Shown here: positions 21,719-32,064 of the stretch, in pieces
Layout of the letters: each line of letters starts with the position of its first letter
Numbering within the stretch: position 1 is the stretch's first letter
Origin: Priapulus caudatus
Lineage: Eukaryota > Priapulida > Priapulimorpha > Priapulimorphida > Priapulidae
NCBI RefSeq assembly: GCF_000485595.1
Contig: NW_014577489.1
Coordinates: forward strand, 52,353-103,572
Direction of reading: 5' to 3'
DNA length: 51,220 nt
Translations under genes and position numbers: made by a program
The notes under the pieces: model-generated
Told to the model about the DNA's origin: nothing
Databases searched by the model: none
What the model saw: the letters and a program-made list of their open reading frames with translations, nothing else

Positions 21719-21810
21719 AACACGGGCCGACGATGTTCAATGGCTTTAATGTTTTGCTCGTTCAACAAAACATTACTTACTTACGCTGCATTATATTACT
21801 GCTAGGCATA

Positions 21811-21866
21811 TTAGATAGTACCAGGGTACGTTCCGGCAGTACCCTGGAGGACATATAGACCCTCTC
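21811..21866 (-). mobile_element. Solo terminal arm of the GGTCTATGTCCCCC MITE family
   Basis: TAGTACCAGGGTACGTTCC through GGACATATAGACCCTCTC reproduces the outer end of the family in right-end orientation. The remainder of the element is absent. Confidence 0.78.
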
Positions 21867-21982
21867 AGCCCAACTGACTATATATATTAGTGATTCGTGC
21901 AACATTTATAGTGTGCAACAGTTATATCGTACAAACGTATGAAACTGAATGCGAACCTACTTTAGTATCTATCAGTGCTCAC

Positions 21983-22211
21983 ACCCAAGCCAAGGCAGTA
22001 AATTTTCTCAAAATGTAAAAATCTGGCTCTCAACATTGGGGATTCAGAATCCCTCATCACTTGTGGCCGGGATGACAAGTAAAATGGCTGCATTGACCGA
22101 AGGCATTGACAAACCTCGATATTAACAAAGCGGTCAACTTCGCCTAACAATCTGTGCTTGGTTAGCTAATAAATGAGACTTCATGTTCTAAACTATACAG
22201 TTACTGAGTTA
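21983..22211 (+). mobile_element. 5'-truncated copy of the SINE-like family
   Basis: Aligns with 33945-34190 from AAGGCAGTAAATTT...CTCAAAATGTAAAAATC through CTTGTGGCCGGGATGAC to TAATGAGACTTCA and the ATTATACAG-like end. It lacks the tRNA-like head present at 33.84 kb. Confidence 0.7.
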
Positions 22212-22219
22212 GTTTGTGT

Positions 22220-22687
22220 CCCGGGGGGGTCACTATATATGCCGGTATTACCCCATGTGCGTTCCAAATTTTGCAGGTTAGGGGGGTGTTTTTCAACTTC
22301 TAAAGCTGGCCCGCGCGGGAGCAAATAATTAGACCCCCTTTACAAAGCTAATCCCGCAATAAGCCCTCAGAATCGTTCAAATCAAGCACCGCGCCCGCAG
22401 TAGGGCCCCCTCACGAGCCCCCTCCATTCCCTCCACTCTTTGCCCTCCACTTGTCTGCAAGACCTCGCAATAGGGGGTAGGGGTCCGGGTAGGACTCTTT
22501 CATTGTGTATGCAATAGGGGGTGGGATATTTTCATTGTGTATGCAATAGGGGGTGGTATTCTTCAATTGTGTCTGCAATAGGGGGTAGGGTTTTCCAATG
22601 TGCAGTTCGATCGCACTAGGGCCTATTATTTTTTGTCAGAACGCACATGGGGTAATACCGGCATATATAGTGACCCCCCCCCCCGGG
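22220..22687. mobile_element. hAT-like MITE, 468 bp, TSD GTTTGTGT
   Basis: Ends CCCGGGGGGGTCACTATATA and its complement, with ~45-bp nearly perfect arms (GCCGGTATTACCCCATGTGC inside). The exact 8-base duplication GTTTGTGT flanks it (22212-22219, 22688-22695). The interior contains four units of GCAATAGGGGGT plus ATT(T)CATTGTGTAT(22467, 22511, 22543, 22575). No coding sequence. Confidence 0.9.
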
Positions 22688-22889
22688 GTTTGTGTATGGA
22701 CTATCAGTATGGATTGACAATATGTCTGTCTGATTGTGACTAGTATAACTATAAGTATAAGGGGCTGAAAAGTGAAACATATGCAGATCACTGATCAGAT
22801 GCAGACTAGACAAGGTGTGTTTTAATTCAATAATTAATCGATAACTGAAACCTGATTGACATTGCTGCTTGAACCGTAATGAAGCTCAT

Positions 22890-22922
22890 AGGGTCTATGT
22901 CCCCCAGGGTACTACCGGAACA
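22890..22922 (+). mobile_element. Solo left end of the GGTCTATGTCCCCC MITE family
   Basis: AGGGTCTATGTCCCCCAGGG followed by TACTACCGGAAC, then AT-rich DNA. Only the outer 33 bases remain. Confidence 0.78.
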
Positions 22923-24287
22923 TAAATTATTATATATATATATATATTAGAAGAATAGCGTTAGGAAGCGTCGCTTCTTGCAACCTGCATAACGATTATT
23001 GCAGTCTCGTGCGGTCGTAGAAGAAACCGAAAACGTTTCCACACGTTTTGTCATCAAAAGAAGAATAACTGTTGAGGAAACCTGCGCGCGCATCTGCGGG
23101 TGTTTCTATGTGCGCTTCGCCGACCAATTTCCGGCACAGAACTGACAGTGAAGAGAAAGCTTAGTTGTGCATGGTGACGCGATTTAAATGGCCGAGTGGT
23201 CCGTTAGGTTTGATATCCGATGCGTTAGTATGGTGTTATGGAGGGATCACGCAGGGCTATGTGAACGAATCACCCTCTATCACTTCTATTTATCTAGTTT
23301 CATTTATTCTAATTTCATCAGCATTGTCTATTAACTTGTTTAAACTAATATGTTACATCAAAAATGTTATTCATACGTGTAAATATAGAAAATTCAAGTG
23401 AATTGAATTGAATTGAGCGCATGCGCTCCCATTAATTGTGGGTCGCACGTCAAGAATTACGTCTCAAATTGTTTGACTTACGTGCCGAAGTCAGATAGAA
23501 CTTGCTGCCAGCTTTCTATATTGTTCGTAATATATACGTCATGAACGGCGCCACGAACGTTAATAGTTTCGGTTATGATTTTAATATTCGAGGCTTCGTG
23601 TTTGTTGAGGGGGAGGGGCTATTCAAAAAGACATGGCGGCTCCAGAAGGGCGATGCTAGAAGCTATGATTAGCAATCAAAATATTATTAGCCCCTTATTA
23701 GATAGGACGAGTAATCAAACCACAACTTAAAAAAATGCGTAGTTAGAATATAATCAAATTTGCAACATAGTGATCGATGTTAAAAATTCATGGGGAAAAA
23801 AGCTCGATTTCCTTAAGGTGTGGTCTTGCGGACTTAGATATAAATACTATAATTTTTTGCATTGAAAGGATCACGATCGAACGATAGATAAAAGTTTCAA
23901 TTCTCGTGCCTATCTAAAAAAAGCTCTATCCTAATCTAAAAAAAGCCACACGACTCTTTGCGTTTACGATATCGAGTGACGCAGTGAAAACACAAGAACA
24001 TGTGTGTAATTTCCCCACACGTTTTTTTTGTTTAAGGTGAAAAAAATAGAAAACTAAGGCGCGCGACAATTAGAAAGCAAAACAAACTTCGCTTTCCGCT
24101 GCATGCGGCAGTTCAAAGCATATGCGTCTGACAAACACGCTGTGTAGTGTGGTCGTAGATGTACAGGCGGTCGCATATAGACGAAGTAGGTAGCAGCCAG
24201 CTACCCATCACTGCTCTGATGCCAACATGCACACCAAAGACAGGAGCAAGCCTACATCGCAGATGCGATATGTTCATTTGTGAAGAG
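22923..24287. other. No gene seen
   Basis: AT-rich DNA. A tRNA-like GGCCGAGTGGTC at 23189 lacks a matching T-arm. An ACATGGCGGCTCC start-like motif at 23632 opens only eight codons. Confidence 0.5.
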
Positions 24288-24460
24288 AAGCACAGGCGGC
24301 ACTTGGAACGTTTCAATAGTAAAATGATGGTAAATAAACACGAAATGTAGTTACTACCAAAGTCGTAATGTTTCTCTACTATCTTCCGCCTATCAATGCC
24401 GATAATTTCCTGCAAATACCGTTCAACTGCTCCTCTGCAACACACTAGCACCGCAACGCA
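24288..24460 (+). repeat. Dispersed repeat family, copy 2
   Basis: CACAGGCGGCACTTGGAACG, GGTAAATAAACACGAAATG, TACTACCAAAGTCGTAATG and CCGATAATTTCCTGCAAATACC align in order with the copies at 13210 and 31881. Confidence 0.8.
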
Positions 24461-24790
24461 GGCCGCTGTGCACAAACAATACGAATAAAGTGTACACTTT
24501 CTTTTCACGTCTCTCTTTTTACGTCTTCGGATTTAATGATGCAATGGAGACAAGCAGGTGAATAGATATCGACAGGTGAGGTTTTCTTACCTGTTGCTGG
24601 ATCGGGGTAGACTGCATCTCCTAGATGTTTAAGACACTGCTGAAGCGATTCGTACTTCCACTGGACCATGGGGATCGTTGTGCGTGTGTCATTGGTGTTC
24701 TGAAACAGGAACGCAGTGTAAATATGGCTCCACTAATGCATGCAGTGAAGTTATTAGCTGGCCACAACCTAGTTGTCAGTTAGTCGTGTG
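24461..24790. other. No gene seen
   Basis: Mixed DNA, no coding block or repeat recognised. Confidence 0.5.
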
Positions 24791-24799
24791 CGCAAATTC

Positions 24800-25076
24800 G
24801 CCCGCACGCACGCGAGCAAGCACGCACGCACGCACACGTAGCTGTACGCACCTGCATGTTCATGCATCTCGAACGCACACACGCAGGCTCGCTCGCACGC
24901 ACACACACATACACTCGCTCGCACGCACGCTCGCTCGCACGCACACATACATACGCACGCTCGCACGCACGCACGCTCGCACGCCCACACACACATATAC
25001 ACACGCTCGCACGCACGCTCGCACGCACACACACACACACACACACAGATACACACGCTCGCACACACGCACACAA
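24800..25076 (+). repeat. CGCACGCTCG/CACACA microsatellite
   Basis: Interleaved GCACGCTCGCTC and ACACACAC units. Open frames on both strands are repeat-driven. Confidence 0.92.
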
Positions 25077-25472
25077 GTGGTCCGTTGCTGCGATGCTAAT
25101 TTTGTGTTTGTGTTGTGTTTTTGTGTATCATATCCTGACTGAGTGACTGTATATATGACTGAATCTTGGTCAGCTAATGACAGTCATACACAGCTAGACC
25201 TAGTCTAGTTACTACCGTGTACCGTCACTATGGTCAGGTGAAGACAAGTAGTGTATGGTTTTTATTCCTCTACCTTAGCCTAGCCAGCGAAATGTATGTT
25301 TATAATGTTGTGAATCGCTTTGCAACGAGACTAGACTAGAGTAAAGGGCCTATGTCAATATGCCATAAAGATCATAACGCTATGGATCTTACAAGAGAAG
25401 TGAGGAAGGGGGACAAACACTGAGACAGCGAGAGTCGTAAACATACACGTTCACCCCCCCCCCACACACACA
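25077..25472. other. No gene seen
   Basis: Mixed DNA ending in a short C-run and CA microsatellite (25453-25477) that hosts the next transposon. Confidence 0.5.
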
Positions 25473-25480
25473 CACATGAT

Positions 25481-26513
25481 CATGGGCGCAACCACTATAA
25501 CTAGGAGGGTCGGGGGGGGGGGGTCACGAACCCCCCGACTTTTATGTGGACCTCCCCAACTTCTGGAAGACCTTATTTTCTGGCGAGGTCCAAAATAGTC
25601 TGATAAGCGTTTATTATCGTAAAACATCCATATTTTACCGGTGAAAGTTAAAATAAATAAAAACCCCAGGTGGTCAAATGCTGTTATAACTGTGATTCAG
25701 ATTCAGATATTTAAATAGAACCCTTGTTAATATCATTTAGATTCGACCTACATAGTACATTCAATCTCACGTGCATGGAACGAGCACGACATTCACCACG
25801 CGTTCGCAAGCCAACCGTGTCTATATAGCTACGCTGCGTTGTGTTATAGACACTAAAAAAAGGCCCATCTCCACACAAGCGGCGCGTCGCGGCGCGACAC
25901 CGTTCACCCCTACCGGCAAAGTTCAAAACTATTAGTATTATATCTTATGGCGCAGTCTCCACTGACACTGCATGGCGCCAGCCCGGTTTCACGGCGACGG
26001 CGAAAGTCAAAAGAATAACTTTTGCCGGCTGAAGTGACGGCGAAAAGACAATTGAACCAATCAACGCGATTGTTTTTTATCACGTGTTCTGGAATCGATA
26101 TTGAAGCAATTGCAAAGGATTTTGTTGAAAAGTGTGACTCAAGGAAGGTCACATTTGGTTTCTAACACTGTTCTCTGTTTTCAGTTGTCAGACATTTTTT
26201 TGCATTATTATTTTCATCATTATTATTTTCCTCTTCATCTTAATCATGCTAACTGTGTCACACAGTTAGAACAGTCTGTGTGTAGCTTTACTACTAGTTA
26301 GCTAAATCTAATTAATAAAACATTTTGGTATTTTATGTATACATGATTCTAGTAATGTCATTCATGACATCACAATTATGCAAACTTCCATCAACACGGC
26401 GCACGCTGAAATACGTGATATTGAACTAATACGTGATATTCGCTTGCCCGCAGATCACGTTGCTATTGGCTGCTTGGGACCCCCCTAACTTTCAACACGT
26501 GGTTGCGCCCTTG
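25481..26513. mobile_element. ~1.03-kb hAT-like non-autonomous element, TSD CACATGAT
   Basis: Ends CATGGGCGCAACCAC and GTGGTTGCGCCCTTG form ~15-bp inverted repeats. The exact 8-base duplication CACATGAT flanks them (25473-25480, 26514-26521). G-run and C-run sub-terminal blocks (GGGTCGGGGGGG, GACCCCCC) lie inside both ends. Interior ORFs (66-80 codons) do not resemble transposase. Confidence 0.85.
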
Positions 26514-26579
26514 CACATGATACAGACACGCACACACACACACACAGAGGGGGGGTCATGGTTATCTTTTAGTAGGTCT

Positions 26580-26780
26580 CAGGGGAGAGATAGTGAATGT
26601 AGAAATAAGTTGTGGATATAGTAATCAGTTAACCCTAACCCTAATCCTAACCCTAAGCCTAACTCTATCCCTAATTCTAAATTAAAACAAAATTAGCCAA
26701 AAATAATAAAAAATAAAATGAATAAGAGACAAAATTAGCCAATCAGAGCCGTCCCCTAGCGGATCACTATCTCTCCCCTG
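26580..26780. mobile_element. 201-bp MITE with 17-bp perfect TIRs and telomere-like core
   Basis: CAGGGGAGAGATAGTGA at the left is exactly complementary to the right end TCACTATCTCTCCCCTG. The interior includes AACCCTAACCCTAATCCTAACCC (26631-26655) and decayed continuations to 26673. GTTATCTTTT occurs shortly outside both ends (26551 and 26792) but not adjacent to them, so no clean target duplication. Confidence 0.85.
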
Positions 26781-27310
26781 TGCAAAATTCGTTATCTTTT
26801 GTCTTGTCTTGTCTTGTCTGTTACTGTACTAAATTACTAATCGCCTGGTGTGGCTATATAGGTCAAATCGTCATCATACATCGCTTTTCATGTGTGATAG
26901 CGGGGGGGGGGGGGGTGCTGGAGACCAGCAGATTGCTTACCCAGATCGATGTAGTAACAGCTAGTGTAAGGCGTAAGGCATAGTGACAGCTAGAGTTACT
27001 ATAGACGTATAGGTGCGGGGGCGGAGCTACGTCACAGGTCAGTAGTCACGTGACCACCAGCAGAACGCCGGTGAAAACAACACGATCGCGTCACTGGCGC
27101 CCATAGGATTACTGCATAACGATACGAATTATCCATCACTCGGTTTGGAAGTTTTAATAAGTTTTTTCATGAAATTTCTTCTAATATGCCTTACGAGTAT
27201 ATAGATAGCATTTCTGTAGCTATAATTATGACATTATGTAAGATACATATGCACTGCAAATATAAAATATTTTAAGCTATTCTTATTTGTTTGCTTTGCA
27301 TTAGTTGAAT
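26781..27310. other. No gene seen
   Basis: Contains a TTGTC pentamer run (26795-26818) and a G13 run near 26900. No coding block was recognised. Confidence 0.5.
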
Positions 27311-27357
27311 AAAATTACCCCAGGTCTCGTGAAACAAAAACAAAGTCCAAGATTACA

Positions 27358-28062
27358 CATGCGCACACACACACGCACACGCACACGCAGTGACACACTC
27401 ACACGCATACGCACACGCACACGCACACACAGTGACACACGCATACGCACACGCACACACAAGGACCAGGGAAAAAATTTACAATTTATTTTTCTGGGGG
27501 CTACTTTTCAAGCTCGCGTGCATGAAAATAGCACTCTAAAATTTGGTTTGCATTGAACTCTATGCAAATTTACGGGGGCTCTTTTTGGAATTTCGGGGGC
27601 TAAATCGCCTCGGGCCCCCGTGTATTTTTTCACTGACAAGGACACACAAACACGCACGCACGCACGCACACGCACACACAGTTACACACTTACACGCACA
27701 CGCACTCGCACACACAGTGACACACTCACACGCACACGCATACACATACGCACACGCACACACAAGGACACAAACATGCACGCGTGCGCACGCACACGCA
27801 CACACGCACGCACACGCACTCGCATGCACACGCACACGCACACGTACACACAGTGACACACTCACACGCACTCGCACACACAGTGACACACTCACACGCA
27901 CACGCACACGCACACACAAGGACACACAAACGCACACGCACACGCAGTGACACACTCGGACGCACACGCACACACAAACACGCACGCATACGCACTCACA
28001 TGCACATGCACACGCACACGTACACACTGACACACTCACGGGCACGCACACACACATGCAGT
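27358..28062 (+). repeat. CACACGCA/CAGTGACACACT minisatellite array
   Basis: CA/CG dinucleotide DNA organised by recurring CAGTGACACACTCACACGCA blocks, interrupted by the MITE at 27467-27635. Long Thr/His-rich and Cys/Val-rich frames are artefacts. Confidence 0.92.
27467..27635 (+). mobile_element. hAT-like MITE in CA microsatellite, 8-bp TSD
   Basis: A 169-base element begins CAGGGAAAAAATTTAC and ends GTATTTTTTCACTG, flanked by the perfect duplication ACAAGGAC (27459-27466 and 27636-27643). It interrupts a CA/CG-rich array. Its interior (GGGGGCTACTTTTCAAGC and on) is the reverse complement of the element in PGPEP1 intron 3, so the two insertions prove a mobile family. It is non-coding. Confidence 0.88.
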
Positions 28063-28370
28063 TATAAAATAGTAGTTACCTGTCACGAAATGATCAGAAC
28101 AAATAGTGGAGAATTTTGACGGACTCCAGTGAATGCGTTTGACCACCGTTGGCATGGTGTGTACGGTCGCGATACCATTACTATACTAGTACACGAAAAC
28201 CGATATCATGTCTATACGATTAAAGGCTACCTGAAACTGGCGTATAACTATAGGTAGGTATACCTTATATCTTCTGTGAGAGCCTGTAGGATGCATAGTA
28301 TATCGTGTACCCTTTGTACAGCGACGTCGCAGTGTATACGACTCTACGATATCAACCACCTTCGTTATAG
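28063..28370. other. No gene seen
   Basis: Mixed DNA, no coding block or repeat recognised. Confidence 0.5.
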
Positions 28371-29130
28371 CCTGTCCCAGCCTCCCTCAGCCTCTCCCAG
28401 CCTCCCTCAGCCTCCCTCAGCCTCCCTCAGCCTTTCTCAGCATCCCCCAGTATCCCTCAGCCTCCCTCAGCCTCCCTCAGTCTCGTTCAGTCTCCCTCAA
28501 CCTCCCTTAGCTTCATTCAGTCTTCCTCAGTATCCCCCAGCGTCCATCAGCATCCCTCAGCCTCCCTCAGCCTCCATCAGCCTCCCTCAGCCTCGTTCAG
28601 CCTCTCTCAGCTTTCCTCAACCTCCCTCAGCCTCCGTCAGCCTCCCTCAGCACCCCGCAGTCTTCTTCAGCCTCTCCCAGAATCCCCCAGCATCCCTCAG
28701 TCTTCTTCAGTCTCCCTCAGCATCCCCCAGCTTCTCTCAGCCTCCCTCAACTTCCCTTAGCTTTATTCATTCTTTCCCATTATCCCTCAGCATCCCCCAG
28801 CCGCTCTCAGCCTCCCTCAACCTCTCTTAGCTTCATTCAGTCTTCCCCATTATCCCTCAGCATCCCCTAGCCTCCCTCAGCCTTCCTCAGCCTCCCTCAG
28901 CCTCCCTCAACCTCCCTCAGCCTGTCTCAGCCTGTCTCAGCCTCCCTCAGCCTCTCTCAGCCTCCCTCAGCCTCTTCCAGCCTCCCTCAGTCTCACTCAG
29001 CCTCCCTCAGCCTCCCTCAGCCTGCCTCAGCTTTCCCCAGCCTCCGTCAGCCTCTCTCAGCCTCCCTCAGCCTCCTTCAGCCTCCATCAGCCTCACCTAG
29101 TCTCCCTCAGCCTCTCTCAGCTTTCTATCT
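28371..29130 (+). repeat. ~75-copy 10-bp minisatellite (CCTCCCTCAG)
   Basis: A 760-base array of CCTCCCTCAG with variants (CATCCCCCAG, CTTTCCTCAG, CTTCATTCAG). Each unit is a pyrimidine run ending in CAG. Because the period is not a multiple of three, all frames give the same Ser/Pro/Gln-rich ORF (184 codons in one frame), which is not a gene. Confidence 0.93.
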
Positions 29131-29628
29131 ATATGTTAACGACTTCATGGTCGAGGGTTACATACATGATTTATTTTAGCAACTTGATAACGGTTTGCTC
29201 GTGCTACGGAAGGGCATGCACTATAAAATTGTTTTTTTCTATATCTATATCATTTTTCGATCCAGTCGTGCGTGGTAAAAAGGCAATGAGCGCTGGGCAC
29301 GAGTTACACGAGTTCGTTAAGTGAGCCACGCACCAAGTTGTGGTTATACCAATACCAATCCAGCATTTACCCAATAAGGTAATTGTAAATGGAATGGTGA
29401 AGAATAGTGGTGGACGCAATAGCTTTCGCACGGAATGTGTTTTTTATTAGCATCACAATACGCAGGAACTACGATATAGTCTGCATCCTATGCTATAGGC
29501 TAGCAGCAATCATACAGTCAGATGAGCAGAAAAGTCCAGATTACCTTAAACAGACCATGAATGGCAGAAAAGACACAGAATTCAATAACGCCGTCTCACT
29601 GTGTTGGCAATAACCCTAACAGTATTAA
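29131..29628. other. No gene seen
   Basis: Mixed DNA. A single TAACCCTAAC occurs just before the next repeat. Confidence 0.5.
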
Positions 29629-29630
29629 GC

Positions 29631-29922
29631 CTAGCGCAGACTTCTAGAATCGCAGTCGAAATTGCTGTGAAATCGCTATGTCTGCGGGAACGTGCAACTG
29701 CAACTCGTAGCGATTCTGGTCGCTTGCGACGAGTTGCAAGAAATCAAACTGTTTTGATTTTGAGCGACTCGTCGCTCCCAATCGCTCCCAAATAGTTCTA
29801 GAATTGCTTCGAGATCGCATGTGTGCGCACACGCGGTGACACATCGACCGATCGCTTGCGGTTGCAGGTTGCAGCGACGAGCAACCAAAAGTCGCAAGTC
29901 TGCGCACTTGAAAAATTCCTGG
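29631..29922. mobile_element. Probable MITE rich in TCGCAACTG/GTCTGCG motifs
   Basis: Outer AGCGCAGACTT and AAGTCTGCGC are complementary. The inside has many sub-repeats of TGCAACTGCAACTCG, GACGAGTTGCAAG and TCGCTCCCAATCGC. No target duplication is clear and the exact ends are uncertain. Confidence 0.45.
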
Positions 29923-30997
29923 TTGATCCGGCAGTTTTCTCTCGTCCATCTAGGCATGTAACACTTGAGTTCTAAAGTTGTATAAGGTCTATATGATAAA
30001 AACTGAACGCGGGAATAACCACAATAGCTTTCATCTTGGACATTAAAAGCTTAGCATACAGTGTCTTCACACGTTGTCTCCCGAGAATAGGTTGCAACTG
30101 CTCGCGCCCCACGCTACCGATATTGATTTAACATTTTCACCCGATAAATCAATCAACGTCAAAGACGATTCAGCACTCCCAAGTCACCGGCTGTACAGAT
30201 GTGTAAACGCGTAAGAACGTAGCAAAATCAATGCTAAAAAAACAAATCTATAGCAGTCGCAGCAAAAAAGGCCACCAACCAGCGATATGATCAATAGGAA
30301 TCATAGGATGCGGCTACGCCACTCAGGCATTTCAGCACCGGACACAAATACAATATAATGCGTTTTCGCAAATGAAATAAAAGTTTCACCCCGCCGATCG
30401 CTCCTCGCTGGACTTACCGACGCACAGATAAAAGCAATAGATTACCAATCTGAACAACGGACAGTCGGTATAGAGAGGCAACCACTTCAGCAGCTGAAAC
30501 GCTAGAGTTGCTGAGATTGACGAAAGATATAAAGGCCACGCGTTGACTAGCAGGCTGTTCGTAATCCGTTCGAACGAACGGGAAGGCCAATTAGCGTGAG
30601 AGTAAACAAATTAATTTAATAATGACGTCGTTGATTTGATTAGACTTGATTCATCACAGCTATTATATGGATTAGTGCGTCGAACTATGATCGGTTTCAT
30701 GAGTATTGCTTCTTCTCCACTGAGCATCGCCGTGAGTTTGTAGTGCCGTCGTAAACAGGTGCGCGTTCTCTCTCTCACTACCCCTCTCTCTCTTGCTCTC
30801 GCTGCCTCTCTCACCATCGCTCTTTCTACCTCTGCTAATGGAAGTACAGTAACAAGAAATTTTACATGCCCGCTATCAGGAGCGAATAATTATCTGATGC
30901 TGTTATTATTCCCTCCTGCGACTATCGGTTTGAAGCTCATCATTGCAACTACAGCACGCACGCGCACGTGTTATGTTGACTCGACTAAAAACGAAAC
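29923..30997. other. No gene seen
   Basis: Includes a CTCTCT-rich stretch (30768-30830) that opens a leader-like hydrophobic frame without an ATG. No splice-supported exon was found. Confidence 0.5.
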
Positions 30998-31142
30998 TAG
31001 GGCAGTAGATTAAAGGGCACCGACGGCAATTACACAAAAGGCCAAGGCAGGTGACTGCCGTCGGTCGGGTTGGATTTTCAGGGGCAGTACGGCGATTGAT
31101 AGGGGCACCGACGGCAATCGCCGTCGGTTAATTCGAGCCCTG
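30998..31142 (-). mobile_element. hAT-like terminal fragment (TTAATTCGAGCCCTG)
   Basis: The right end TTAATTCGAGCCCTG (31128-31142) is the exact complement of the left end at 34886. GGGCACCGACGGCAAT occurs twice as a direct repeat (31014, 31103). The left boundary (CTAGGGCAGTAGATTAA) is tentative. Confidence 0.5.
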
Positions 31143-31286
31143 AGTAAAACCCCCTAAGTAGAACCCTGACAAATTTGCAAAAAAAATGCTGAACCGTGTA
31201 TAACGTAACAAATTTTGTAACGTGCGTGCAGCGAGTTGCCTAAATAATTTCTAAAAAAAATTTGACCGATTTAAAAATCCCCGCTG

Positions 31287-31500
31287 CCCGCGTCGTGATT
31301 GGTTGAGAGAAAAAACCTGTGCATCGTGATTGGTTGAGAGAAAAAAACCTCTGTGTTGTAAATGGTTGGGGGAAAACGAGTTCCACTGCGTCGTGATTGG
31401 TTGGGGGAAAAAACCTCTGCGTCGTGATTGGTTGGAGGAAAAAACCTCTGCGTCGTAATTAATTGGGGTAAAAAAGATCTCTGCATTGTGATTGGCCCGC
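31287..31500 (+). repeat. ~31-bp minisatellite with repeated inverted CCAAT boxes
   Basis: About seven imperfect units of the form CGTCGTGATTGGTTG followed by GAGAGAAAAAACCTCTG run directly into the exon-2 acceptor; the last unit supplies the GATTGG just before CCCGCAG. Most units hold GATTGG, the inverted CCAAT core bound by NF-Y in animals. Units 3 and 6 are degraded (AAATGG, AATTGG). The regulatory role is inference; the tandem repeat is seen directly. Confidence 0.8.
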
Positions 31501-31502
31501 AG

Positions 31503-31675
31503 GCTTCGGTCCGTTCGGCGTGCACCACGTGAATTCGAGCTGGGTGGCGATACAGAAGCTGCGAGAGATGGGCGTCGTCGACGGCAACGTGCACCTCGTC
31601 ATACAGCGGCTGCCCGTCGAGTACGATGCAGTGAGGAAGCTGGTGCCCGAGCTGTGGGAGAAACACAACCCAACA
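31503..31675 (+). CDS. PGPEP1: Pyroglutamyl-peptidase I, coding exon 2 (located 5' of exon 1)
   Basis: Encodes residues 14-71. It begins with the family hallmark FGPFG, continues with VNSSWVAIQKL and VEYDAV, and ends in ELWEKHNPT; the human protein has the same blocks in the same order. The acceptor is CAG at 31500-31502 and the donor GTAAGT starts at 31676; it is entered in phase 1 and left in phase 0, as needed to join exons 1 and 3. Odd: it lies 1.7 kb before exon 1 on the same strand. It is bracketed by tandem repeats, a CCAAT-type 31-bp minisatellite running up to the acceptor and G-rich DNA after the donor. Three partial copies of its 3' end occur at 36.55-36.79 kb. It could belong to a second gene copy, a rearranged allele, or a misplaced contig piece. 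Confidence 0.9.
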
Positions 31676-31880
31676 GTAAGTAGGACAGGGGGAGAAGGGG
31701 AGAGGGAAGCCCCGTGAACTGATCATTACGAGGGTAAGATGTTACACATGCAGCTTTCTTTTCAATCCGAGCGCTACGCGACGATCATGTACGCGCATGC
31801 GCACGAGCGTAGCCCCGTCTGCATGATGGACAAGCCAGCAGCTGTTGCAACGATGTAGAGAAAAACATAGTAATCCCTAG

Positions 31881-32064
31881 CCACAGGCACTTGGAGCGTT
31901 TCCATAAAATATAATGGTAAATAAATACGAAATCTATTTGCAACCAAAGTCTTAATGTTTTTATACTCTCTTTCACCTACTATTGCCGACAATTTCCTGT
32001 AAATGCCGTCCAAATGCTCATCTGCAACAAACGTTGGCTGCCGTCATGGCTGCCGCTGCACACT
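31881..32064 (+). repeat. Dispersed repeat family, copy 3 (most complete)
   Basis: Runs from CCACAGGCACTTGGAGCG through AAATACGAAATCTATTTGC and CCGACAATTTCCTGTAAATG to GCTGCACACTGACAC. It provides the link between the 15569 fragment and the copies at 13210 and 24288. Lies between PGPEP1 exon 2 and exon 1. Confidence 0.82.

Noticed and set aside
23185-23230. tRNA-Leu/Ser-like GGCCGAGTGGTC D-arm
   Set aside because: No acceptor-stem pairing, anticodon arm or GGTTCRANTCC T-arm downstream.
27560-28057. Cys/Val-rich 165-codon ORF
   Set aside because: Translation of a GT/GC microsatellite.
28276-28830. 184-codon Ser/Pro/Gln-rich ORF
   Set aside because: Product of the 10-bp CCTCCCTCAG array, which gives the same repeat in each frame.
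30759-31013. Secreted-protein-like frame beginning MRVLSLTTPLSLALAAS
   Set aside because: Starts at GTG, not ATG; the hydrophobic leader is a translation of a CT-rich tract, and nothing recognisable follows.
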